This document shows positions 22,482 through 32,942 of a stretch of 64,000 bases of DNA, one piece after another (position 1 is the first letter of the stretch; each line of letters begins with the position of its first letter). The translations under genes were made by a program, and so were the position numbers. Source of the stretch: Lomentospora prolificans (taxonomy: Eukaryota; Ascomycota; Sordariomycetes; Microascales; Microascaceae); contig JARFXM010000003.1 of NCBI GenBank assembly GCA_029532625.1, positions 1,550,001-1,614,000 on the forward strand. Reading direction: 5' to 3'. The notes beneath the pieces were generated by a model that had not been told where the DNA came from, did no database searches, and was given only the letters and a program-made list of their open reading frames with translations.

Positions 22482-24523
22482 ATGGAAGAACTGGATCTAG
22501 CAGTAATCGGAGCGGGTAAGTGGACGTCCTGGGGCATATCGCTGGTCCACTGCGGTGCTGATTAGCTACTATGCCATGGCAGGTTGGTATGGGCTTGCTT
22601 CTGCCAAGCAATACCGCGAACTAAACCCCGATCATTCTGTTGCTATTCTTGACTATGCTTCAAGTATTGGGGGTGTATGGGCGGAGCACCGGTTGTATCC
22701 GGGGCTCAAGTCGAACAATCTTTGGGGTACATACGAATACCCTGACTTCCCCATGGATCCGGCCGTCTTTGGCATACAACCGCGCCAACATCCCACGGGA
22801 AAAGCTCTCCATGAATACCTAACGGCTTATACTAAGAAGTTTGGCTTCTTTGATGACGTGCGTTGTGGAATACGTGTGTTGTCCGCCAAGCATCAAACGG
22901 ATGGAGGATGGGTTTTGACCGTTCGTTCGGTTGCAAGCTCAGATCCTCGAGAAGTACGGGGTGCAGAATCTCAGCTCTATGCCCGTAGGCTGGTAGTCGC
23001 CACTGGGTTGACCTCGGAACCCTTTATGCCACATATTAAAGGACAGGAGAACTTCGGCAAGCCACTGTTCCACATAAAGGATTTTCTCAAATATGCTAAC
23101 ACCATCAATCCTGAAAACACAAGACGCATTACGGTTTTTGGTGGATCGAAGTCTGCTTGGGACGCTGTATACGTTTATGGAACCAAAGGTATCCCAGTCG
23201 ACTGGGTCATTCGCGGTAAGTACTCAGCCTTGAAGCCAAGATCTGTGTGTGGATGACAGTATGGCTAAGGATAAGATATGTAGAGACTGGCCACGGAAGC
23301 TGTTGGATGGCGCCGCCGTTCGTGACTCCACTCAAGAAGTGGCTCGAAAAGCTCGTTAGTATGTAGCCCACTGCAAGACGCCCTTAGTTTCTCCTAATGC
23401 TAAACACCTACGGCTAGACATTCGCCTTCTTACCTGGTTCAGTCCTTGTATTTGGAGTACTGATGGCGGGTACTCGATGATACGCTCCTTCCTCCATGGC
23501 ACTGCTATTGGCCGGGCAATTACCAACACGTTTTGGCACATCCTTGGCTCTGACGTTCACGATCTCAACGCCTATGATAGCCATCCCGAGATGGCGAAAC
23601 TTAAACCATGGACTAGTGCCATGTTTACTGCTACCACATTCAGTATCCTCAACTACGACACAAACTTTTTTGATCTAGTCCGAAGCGGCATAGTCAAAGT
23701 GCATATTGCAGATCTTGATTATCTCAGCTCTGGGAAGATTCACTTAGCTGACGCCGAGAAGACAGTATTGGAGTCAGACGGGATGGTCTGCGTCACGGGC
23801 TGGAAGTACGCTCCTCCCTTGAAAATGTTGCCAGAGGGCATTGAGGAAGAACTTGGCCTTCCACATGTCGTCAAGAAAGAGAATGATGCCTCTGATCTGG
23901 CCTCGTGCCGTGAGTTATTTGATAAGGCCGATACCGAGATTTTGCACCGTTTCCCTCGGCTTCGCAACCCCCCAGACTTCAATAAGAACTACAGGCCTCT
24001 TCAGAAGCAGGAAGCATTCGATTCGGACGATGCACTTGCACCCGATACCGCTCTTAGCGTTCCGCTGCTTTACCACTTCATCGCCCCTGTGTCTCCGACA
24101 TTCCTGCGTACGCGGGACTTCGCATTCGCGGGGGGGGTTACAAATTTTAGTAATGCCACTTGTGCTCATATTCAAGGACTTTGGATAGCGGCCTATTTCA
24201 ATGGGCAGCTCGCACGAGATCCTGGTCGTGCTCTTGCAGGAAACGCGGCAGAGGGAATGGCCAACAACGGGCAGATGACTCTTGAGAATCTCCAGTACGA
24301 AACGGTCTTGTACAACAGGTTCGGCAAATGGAGATACCCACACGACCATGGGGCGAATTTTCCCAGCTTTGTCTTTGACGCTGTATCGTACATGGATGTT
24401 ATGATGGCAGATCTGGGCCTTCAGGTACATCGCAAAGACGGGTGGCTTAAGGAAATGACGGACCCTTATGGACCAGAAGATTATGTGGACATCAATGACG
24501 AGTGGAGGAAGAAGTATGCATAG
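22482..24523 (+). CDS. FAD-dependent monooxygenase (flavin-containing, FMO-like)
   Basis: Four exons (22482-22515, 22583-23215, 23284-23358, 23418-24523) give 615 residues. The short first exon supplies the dinucleotide-binding start LAVIGAGWYGLA (residues 7-18) after splicing. A second Rossmann-like glycine motif (ITVFGGSKSAWDAVYVYG) lies near residues 190-207, as expected for the NAD(P)H site. HIKDFLKYAN shortly before it resembles the FMO signature region. A late segment GVTNFSNATCAHIQGLWIAAY fits the C-terminal FAD-contact area. Members of this group oxygenate small molecules, often in secondary metabolism. The substrate cannot be inferred and no biosynthetic partner lies next to it. Likely cytosolic: no signal peptide or membrane helix. 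Confidence 0.85.
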
Positions 24524-25870
24524 ATGGATATGCACAGAAAATCCTTATCGCGGTCCATGTCATTCCTCGACTTCGGATTACCCGACTGACTGGGCGAACG
24601 ACTGACTTATCTCATCCTTAGTATTGGGTGTAACCCTGTACAACATCATGGCAATGTGACCTGCATTCTCCTGTTATTGTAACTAGTTTCCCTGACACAT
24701 CTGATAGCTCTCCGCACTCCTCGTTCGTGTTTCCCCTGCCCTTATCAGCTACGCGGGCCGTTACTAGGTCATGTCTCCTGGTGGTCTCCGCGGTTGGTTG
24801 TCAATGGATGGTTATGCACGAACCGCTATCCTTGAGTATATTTGGTTTCATATCGATTTCAGTGATTTTCAAGCACACGCCCAAAAGACTGCACAGACCA
24901 CAATCACCGTGAGATGCTATCTTCTTACACAAGAGAATGCCCAGCAAAAGGATCTGTTGAATGCCGGACGCGGTGCGATCAACGTAGTATTTTCTTGAAA
25001 TTGCCGGCTACGACGTGCTTGCGACGGGGAATTTTTTTTATAGCCTGGGGATCTCGATTTTCAACGCAATGAATGTTCGGGAATAAATACCAGGAAATTT
25101 CGAGCGGAATTTATTGTTGCACATGTGGATGCGTGGGATAGAGGCAGATCTTAGAAAATGAGCCGGGAGGGCAGAGGTCCGAACGGCCCTGGTCACTCAT
25201 AGACGGATACAAGGGTGGAAGGATGCAGGCAGCCTGACAACAGCCCTATGCGGTATGACAGGACTGGGACACCCTTGCGACAGATTGTCGGACCTCGGAC
25301 TAGGCGTAATGTTGGGAGTCTGGCCGTGAGCTGGGGAAGCTAGAAGCCTGGAACTTGCCGATTTGGCCCCTCCCGTTTCACTTGCGCCACGGCTCGTTGC
25401 TGCCCGTCCCTGGATGCGGACACATGCATATGGTAGGATCGGGATAAATCCATTGGACTTGGTCATCTCTAACGCAAAATGCCCTTGGCGAACCTATCAG
25501 GACCGAAGGGCCACACCTTGATTGTTAGTTTATTCTCACGGCCTCCTCATACGCCACACGATGGCTAGAGCTTCCGGTTAACCATGGACATCAGACAGAA
25601 GCGTGGGGATCAGTGTGATCTCCCGCGCTCGTCGCATCTGGCGAGAGAGGGGGATCGGTGTTATCAAGCGTCATGACGAGAGCTCGAGCCTGGAGTTGCA
25701 CGCCACAATGATCTGCTCTGAAATCTACCACCTTTCACAAACTCCTCCCCCGGTCATGGTTCATTGTATGTTTTCTCTCCTCATCGAAAACAAATGGTGG
25801 CATTTGCACACCTACGACAGACAAACCGCACCCATCGACGGTATTCAACCACCGCGGTCATTGGGCCACG
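24524..25870. other. 1.3 kb intergenic
   Basis: The 3' end of the monooxygenase gene and the promoter of the next membrane-protein gene. No other gene, RNA or repeat is supported. Confidence 0.5.
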
Positions 25871-28800
25871 ATGGCTGGCCTCGGCATTCTATCTCAGGCC
25901 TCCGGCTGGAGGCGCGCGGCTGCCGTCAACACCATTCTCCTGGCTCTGCTTTTTGTCGGCCTCCTTGTATCAACATTTTTCATCGGCGAGCAGACTCAGT
26001 CGTTCATGGGAAACTACTTCTTTTACATGGGAGACTGTGACAGAACGGAGATATACAACCTTGGAATCCGCCTCACCCTTAACCTGGTAGCGACGCTCGT
26101 CTTCTCAGCTGCTAATTTCGTGATGCAAATCCTCAATGCTCCGACTCGAGAAGAAGTGAACACGGCACACGCAAAGAATCGTTCGGTGGAGGTTGGTGTA
26201 CCATCACTCGCAAACCTCTTCTTTGTCCTCTCCAAGTTCAAAGTGTTTGCCTGGCTTTTGCTTCTCGTTGTTTCATTACCACTTCATATGCTCTTTAACA
26301 GCTCTGTTTTCATGACCGAATTTCCCGGTAGGCTGTGGAACTTGACCATTGCTGCGGAGCCTTTTGTGACCGGTGGAGAATTCTTTCATCCAGGCGCGAG
26401 TCTCGCCTTGCCGGGGTTTGAAGCTGGATATGGACGGCGTATTAATGCAAGCACGTACCTCGCCGAGGCATCTCAAATAACGCAGGAGCTTGTGGCCATC
26501 GCAACAGCTGGATCGACATGGAAGCGCCTCGAAGCGGAAAAGTGCCGGAAAAAGTATCTCAAATGCCATGGCGGGCTGAATTTCAAGGACCTTATCGTGG
26601 TCGTGAATACGGCCGGGAGCAGCAACACCCAGGGCTGGACGCGTTCCGAAGTATTCGACCTTCCGTCTGATGCAGCATCTCAGTGGGACCAATTCGTGCC
26701 AGATGATCAACTAAACTCCCTGTGGTTCTCTACCGTCTGCGAAATGATATCTAGGCCGGCGCGAGATAGCACGGCTTGCACACAGTCTTGCGGCCGTGCT
26801 CTGGGTGTCCACGATGAAGCCGACATCACTACCCCCCTAAACCCGAACGGAGATAACGATACGTGGACGATTAAATTCCAGGCATCTCGAGGTGAAGAGG
26901 GAGATACTACCTCTGGATTTGCGAGGATTGGGTTCAATTTTGACGAGTTTAATGAACTCGATGTCCGGTATTGTCTGGCTCAAGAATCTAAGCCTGTGTG
27001 CAAACTGGGCGTGTCGCCGCTTATGACTGGCATTTCGGCGTTATGCGTCGCCCTCATTGCGACGTTATCACTGTAAGTGGCCACGCAGACCTTACAAGAT
27101 AAAGGGGAGGGATATTGACAACAGTGGATAGCTTGATATTCAAGAATACAACGGACGATACACTAGTGACCCCGGGAGATGCGATTGCATCCTTCATCGC
27201 CCATCCGGACCTGTCGACAGAGAACATGAGCACGCTATCAATTACTGATAGGCCTGGACTTATATCGAAATTATTCAGAAAGAGGAAGGGTACCATCTTC
27301 GCTCTAAGTGCTCCAAGGGAATGGACCCGTCGGGCAAACTATAAAGGCTCTGCCGTCTCCTCGCTCAGCTGGTTCCTGACATACGCCTTCCAACTCTGGG
27401 CGTTAAGCATCCTCATCTTTTCGTATTTCAGGTTTGGGCCCCGAAACACTGAAAACGGCCGTATGACAAGCTTGGATGTTCCCGAAAATGCGTTTTACCT
27501 GGCGCTTCTATTTGCAAACAAGCCCCATGTCGTACTGGCAGCCTGCTACTACAACTTTAACGGACTCGTCACCCGTTTCTTTATGGAAAGGGAGTGGAAT
27601 TCGTATAGTCTTGCGTACCAGCCACTAAGAGTGACTTCGCCGAAGGGTTCACAAATCTCGACTTACAGACTGCAACTGCCTCTTTATGCCAGTATTCCTT
27701 TGATAATTACCGGAGGTTTGCTGCACTGGGTTCTTTCCAGTACCTACTTCTTGAGTATTTTTGAAGGCAGTGAGTCCATGGCCAACAAACTAAGTTGTAT
27801 TTTTTTCCGTATCTCTAATCTATATACCACAGACTACCTTGGTGAAGGCGGAGCTGGTCTCCGTAATGTCGAGGACGGCATAGGTTTCGAAGCAGACACA
27901 CTCGTGGCGTTGAGCTACTCGGTTAAGACTCTTTTGATTCTTAGTATTATTTCCTTTGTTCTTGCTCTATTGCCTCTCTTTGTATCCTTCACTAAATTGA
28001 AGGGCGATATGGTCATCGCTGGGGCTAACTCGAGGGTTATTGCCGCCGCATGCCATGTCCGTCCCATTAACGACGCAAAGCTGACGAGCGTCCCGTATTC
28101 CCCGTTTCCGTTCAAGTCACCTTGGGCCCAGGAAAACGGGGGAGAAGGGAGGAATCTCCCTTCAGCACCGTCACCTTCAGAGGCACAGTCTCCAAGAGAT
28201 ACCAGGCTCATGTCGGTGTATCGGTCTCGGGCCTCATCTGATGCGCACTTGATGGAGCCGCCCACTCCAACACCTCTGCTTCATGCGTGGTCTTTGCCCT
28301 CGCCATATCATGATGGGTCCTCAAGAGACACGAAAGTCTCCATGTATCGGCCGCGAGCAGCGTCTGAGGCGCAATCTCTCGATCCGTTTGCGCCATACAG
28401 GCAGTCGAGACCGCCATCTACATTATATAACGTTAGGTCAGCAGCAGATACGAGGTCTATGATTTCTCCGCGCTCACGGGCTGCGTCTGACGCCCAGACG
28501 ATTATCCCACCGACCCCTAGAGCGTACGGTCGTACGGCGCTTCCGTCTCCGTATGACCCTACATTACCTCAAGATCCAAGGACTGTACAATATTATCGTC
28601 AGCGAGCGACGTCTGATGCGCAAAGTATTATCGAGCCTCCTTCCACGCCAGCAGTCCAGCAGGCGAGACCGCCTTCTGTTTGGGGACAGCTGAAGTTTGA
28701 GCCGAACCATCAACACGACCAGACTCCGCCGCTTCCCACTGGGGGGTTGGAGCCTCCGTCGGCGCCATGGGTCGATAGTTACAAGGACGAGAAGGCTTCG

Positions 28801-29223
28801 CCACTCGTGCAGACGATTCGTCTTAATGAATCGAGGAGGAAGCTGCCGTTTGGTGGCCTCAGCATCGTGACGCCTGCATCGCTGTCGGGAAGAAGGCTAC
28901 CGTGGGGAGATGTAAAAGCTGAGGCAAATCCGGCATCTACACCGGCCACGCCATATACCCAAAGCGCGGTAAATCAGAGAAGTATGGTACTGAATGAGTT
29001 TAGGAACGAGATGGAGGTGGAGAAAGCGAGGTTGAGACTGACGAGGAGGAAGTTGAGGTGGGGCGTGGTCGCTACAATCGTCCCATTAGGAGACCAGTCC
29101 GCGTCGCCCCAAGGTACGCTTGGAGAGAAAGAGAAAGAGTCAAACATTGGTATTGGCCATTTGACCTTTGGGACGGTAGAGAACGGGGTGGTACGGCCTG
29201 AGATCGGGAGGACTTATGAGTGA
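25871..29223 (+). CDS. large fungal membrane protein, DUF6536-type, with repeat tail
   Basis: Two exons (25871-27072, 27132-29223) give 1097 residues. The intron was placed at GTAAGT with acceptor GGATAG because that is the only acceptor that keeps frame. About seven hydrophobic helices: residues 16-38, 58-82, 122-146, 385-405, 476-500, 582-607 and 657-687. A large Cys-containing extracytoplasmic region sits between helices 3 and 4. The order, with the N-terminal W-R-R before helix 1, fits the fungal DUF6536 family of unknown function. The last ~400 residues are disordered and basic. They hold four spaced copies of an R-x-R-A-[STA]-S-[DE]-A-[QH] motif (28213-28630) and three R-[RK]-[KL]-rich W/F-G boxes (about 28830, 28890, 29045). 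Inference: plasma or internal membrane protein with a phosphorylatable cytosolic tail. Confidence 0.75.
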
Positions 29224-29603
29224 ACGCACTTGCAACGAGCGGATGGACGGAGAAAACTACACTTCTGGAGTTTAGCGGTCATTGGCTGATACCCTTCTTC
29301 ATTAACGAGTTAGCATACGACTACGAGTAACGGAAATAACAAGATAGAGACCAAGAAAATTTGTTTATTTGCACACCCCCCCTCTCTTTCTGTAGAGCGT
29401 CCTGCTTGTCAACAACACCAGTAGACTGCTGCGGTCATATTGAATCAACACCAAGTATAAGAAATCTGGTTCAAGCGGATGTCTTCCCCGTACTTAATTA
29501 TTCTTAGCGCTAGGTACAAGCAAAACAATAACATGGGTCCGGCTTCTCTCCCGATATTACCCAACCGGGGATTGTGGGCCGGGCCTTTTCAACAAAGGAG
29601 AAG
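29224..29603. other. intergenic, converging 3' ends
   Basis: No gene is seen between the two converging genes. Confidence 0.55.
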
Positions 29604-30533
29604 TTATGCCGAAGGGACATTAGCAAAGGTCGAATCGACGAGGGCCTTGTTCTTGTTCAAGAAGTCCTCGAAGGACTGGCACTTGCTGCCCCATTTCTTA
29701 GCCGTCTCGAGCGAGATATCGGCACCCGTGTATCGGGTGAGCAGCTGAGCCACAATGAACGGGTTGTTGCTTAACTCCTTGATCTCCTCGGCCGTGTAGA
29801 ACTTGATACCAACCTTCTTTCCCGACACTTTTGCAATAGCCTCGACGAGCTGGACGGGAGTTACAAGATCGGAAAAGATGTCGACCTTTTGACTGTTGTA
29901 CTTTTCCGGGTCGAGCAGTGCAGCGGCGCTGACAATGCCGATGTCGTCCGGGTTCACGAGGCGGATCTGGTCGTCGGGGCGGATGACAGAGTTCCAGATA
30001 CCTGATACTCCGAGGTCGGGAAACATGGGCACGCCGGGGGCGATGAAGTCACCCATGAATTTGCCGGGCTGGAGCCTCGTCCAAGTGTCGAAGCCAGCGT
30101 CGACCATGGCGTTGAAGATTTCGTCCTTGGCCTCGAAGAAGGGGCCAGCGAGGGAAACCTCCTTCCACACCTCAGATGCAGGCAGCTCATCATGGCTCAT
30201 AAAAGAAGCGTAAGCGGCGTGCTTGACGCCGGCTTCCTTGGCGGCCGCGATGACAGCCTTGCCTTGGCGGGCCTCGTGGGTGAGATCCTTGAGGTCAGGG
30301 AAGAAGTTCAAAAAGATGGCGTCGCAGCCGGCGAGGGCTGGGTTGAGTGACTGAATATCGTCGTAATCTCCCGGGAAGACCTTGATACCTAGAGCCTCCA
30401 GGGCTTTGGCTTTTTCAGACGAAGGATTGCGGGTGACGGTGTGGACTTTTACGCCAGCGGCGAGGAGGTGTTTGGCCGTGGCACCACCCTGAGTGCCGGT
30501 TGCGCCGCAGACGAAGACTTGGGTAGGGGTCAT
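29604..30533 (-). CDS. NmrA-like NAD(P)-binding protein
   Basis: Intronless, 309 residues from ATG 30533-30531. The N-terminus reads VFVCGATGTQGGATAKHLL, a Gly-rich GxxGxxG Rossmann loop of atypical short-chain dehydrogenases. HTVTRNPSSEKAKALE and VFPGDYDDIQSLNPAL follow, then YASFMSHDELP in place of the usual YxxxK catalytic motif. This is the NmrA family: NAD(P)-binding proteins that act as redox sensors or corepressors, or as isoflavone-reductase-like enzymes. The gene is divergent from a Zn2Cys6 regulator with about 760 bp between their start codons. Such pairs may be functionally linked, but that is inference. Confidence 0.85.
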   Translation of the reverse strand: MTPTQVFVCGATGTQGGATAKHLLAAGVKVHTVTRNPSSEKAKALEALGIKVFPGDYDDIQSLNPALAGCDAIFLNFFPDLKDLTHEARQGKAVIAAAKEAGVKHAAYASFMSHDELPASEVWKEVSLAGPFFEAKDEIFNAMVDAGFDTWTRLQPGKFMGDFIAPGVPMFPDLGVSGIWNSVIRPDDQIRLVNPDDIGIVSAAALLDPEKYNSQKVDIFSDLVTPVQLVEAIAKVSGKKVGIKFYTAEEIKELSNNPFIVAQLLTRYTGADISLETAKKWGSKCQSFEDFLNKNKALVDSTFANVPSA

Positions 30534-31292
30534 GATGACGGTGGGTTAGAGGATTTTGGCTACGTTTAGTAGAACTTAGTGGTTCGTGATTGTCGGGTAT
30601 CTAGAAGGCTGAGGTGGGCTTGTAGGATGCTTCAATGCTGTTCTGAAGCGATGGGCTTTATTGATCTTGATGTCTCTGCTCCATCTTTTGTTTTTCATCC
30701 TCTTCGACCAAACAACTGCCTTTTATAGCCAATTCTATCTCCTTGTAGCCTCAAAACCCCCATGAAATGGCCATATTTGATGGTTGAGACTCGCCGCGTT
30801 TCCCACCGGCGCAAGGGCGGATTTCCAAGATGGAGTTCCACCAGGAGCAACTGCATGCTGCCGCGAGCTGACGTGCATCTGGGTACGCTAGCTTACAAGC
30901 TCATGTGCGGCCATACCCCCGTACTACGAAGTAGTTACGCCCGTATGCCCACCTGGCTGGATCCGAAATTAGATCGGATGCGACCACGAAAGCGCAGCTC
31001 CGCCGACATGAGGCGTCGGGTGCGGGCTTTGCTCGAAGGCGCGACGGTTTTTGGTTTTGGCGGGCTTAGGCGGAATTCCGCAAGGTACGGAAGTTGCCGG
31101 CTTACAAAGACGTAAGCACCAGATTCACACAACACCGACGCCGACACCGTCGTGGACTGGACTTTGGGCTGTTGCCTTCCCCTTTCTCCAATTACTTCTA
31201 GACCGGATTTCGCCATCTCCGTCGTATCCGTTATCTTTCTCTTCATTATCCCGACTTCTTGCTGTGTGGTTTGGTACAAATTTCAGCCCATC
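30534..31292. promoter_or_regulatory. bidirectional promoter, NmrA-like gene and Zn2Cys6 regulator
   Basis: On the minus strand a TATAAAA (30721-30727) lies about 190 bp upstream of the NmrA-like start. A CCAAT on the plus strand at 30729-30733 lies next to it. The regulator side is C/T-rich just before its ATG (CCCCTTTCTCC near 31179). No other gene is seen. Confidence 0.5.
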
Positions 31293-32942
31293 ATGTCGAT
31301 GACCGCCTTTGAGCGCGCTAATCCGCCCCCTCGCCGCAAGTCATGCGCAGCGTGCACCAAGGCCAAGAGGCGCTGCGACTTGGGCCAACCCTCTTGTCTC
31401 CGCTGTGCAGGTCGCGGAATTGAATGCCACTACCCCCACGGCAGCAGCCGGCCCCATAATAACCATAGGCTGGCCTCTCTCTTGAGCGCACCTGGTACTC
31501 CTTCCCCCAACCTTTCGCCCTCTGTGGTCTCCCTTGAGACGCCAGCTTCGACCCCGGTGTCTGCCTTAAATAAGACCGCTGAGACCTTCTCGTTTGACGC
31601 CCTGTTGGATGAGTTTCTAGCCCGTGAGCCGGTTGCTCTGAACGGGCCCATCGGCGGTGTTGGTGGTGGTGGCCTATCATATGGGATGGACGTGGTCCAG
31701 GAACTGTCTCCTCAATCTGATTCGACTATTAATCTGCCCGGGTTGGATAATCATGACCTCCTGATGGCGGGTGAAACGGGTCAACTGGTGCCGGTGGACT
31801 ACGGTATACCGACCCGACTCATGGAGAGCCCCTGCGTTGAGCCACTGCCCCATCTCATCCAAGATAGGCTTCAGTACACGCTGGGAATTCTTCGCCAGAC
31901 TCCCAAGACTCTCGTCGACTCCCTCGAAGCACCGTGGTGCCATCCTGCTCTTTTCGATGACCATATGCCGAAGGCTACTCAAGGTATTACGAACCCGCCC
32001 TTGCCCCCTTTGCTTTGCTATTCCCGCCCACATCTTCCTGGCCGCCTCTTACAGTGTAGGACGGTGCGCTGTCGCTCATTCTATGGTTCCTTTGATTCTA
32101 TTCCCCTCCCCCTTCCCCTCCTCCTTCGCTCGTTGTTCACTCCCTGAACTGTACACCCCCTACTCTACACTTTGCACTCTATACTCTACTGGTGTGCATG
32201 CCACTAGGCACCTGATTCGTTGTGCTAACCTGACTTCTTCCCTCCGTCCGTAGATGCTATTGCATGCTGTGCCATGTACAACTCCATGAACAACTTTAAT
32301 AAACCATTCATTATGAAGATCATCATGGGCCGCTCCAAGGAGCTAGCCGAATCCCCCATCCCGTCTGCCCCTCTGGAGGCCCTCGCTCGTTGCCAGGCCC
32401 TGCTCATCTACCACCTGATGGGCCTGCTCGACGGCGACATACAGTTCCGCGCCTCTGCGGAGCAAACCTGCCATTCTGTCAGGCAGGCCGCCAAGTCACT
32501 GGTCGATGTCATCTCAGCGTACGAGACTCAATATAACCTGACTAGCACGCGGGAATTACCCCTCTTCCCCATCACCGAGACAGAGACCTTTTGGCGCGCC
32601 TGGCTCTTTGCCGAGTCCGCGCGTCGCACCGCCCTCCTTTCTTTCCATTTCCTCCTCATTTACGAGATTATGACCGAAAAACGCCCCGTCTCTTGCGAAG
32701 ACGCCATGCTTTGTGAGCGCTGGACGCTCTCCACGTTTTTGTGGAAGGCTCAGACCCCCGTGGACTTTGCCGTTGCGTGGAGATCCAAGAAGCATCTCAT
32801 CGTGCGATGCGTCTCATTTGAGGAGACCATTCGGGAAGCGGAGCCTGATGACCTTGACGAATTTGGTAGGATGCTCCTGACCTCGTTTATGGGCCAGGAG
32901 CAGACGAGGGGATGGTTTGCTTCTAAGGGAGGCAAGCTATGA
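31293..32942 (+). CDS. Zn(II)2Cys6 transcription factor
   Basis: Two exons (31293-31983, 32254-32942) give 459 residues. The binuclear cluster begins at C18: SCAACTKAKRRCDLGQPSC, then LRC and a last Cys after six residues, the C-x2-C-x6-C-x6-C-x2-C-x6-C form. A basic linker follows. The region downstream of the intron (CCAMYNSMNNFNKPFIMKII ... ALARCQALLIYHLMGLLDGD) is the conserved middle-homology part of a large group of fungal regulators with an N-terminal cluster. The intron is unusually long, 270 nt, and pyrimidine-rich. The frame across it gives PKATQDAIACCAMY, which supports the junction. Target genes unknown; the divergent NmrA-like gene is a candidate. Confidence 0.85.
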
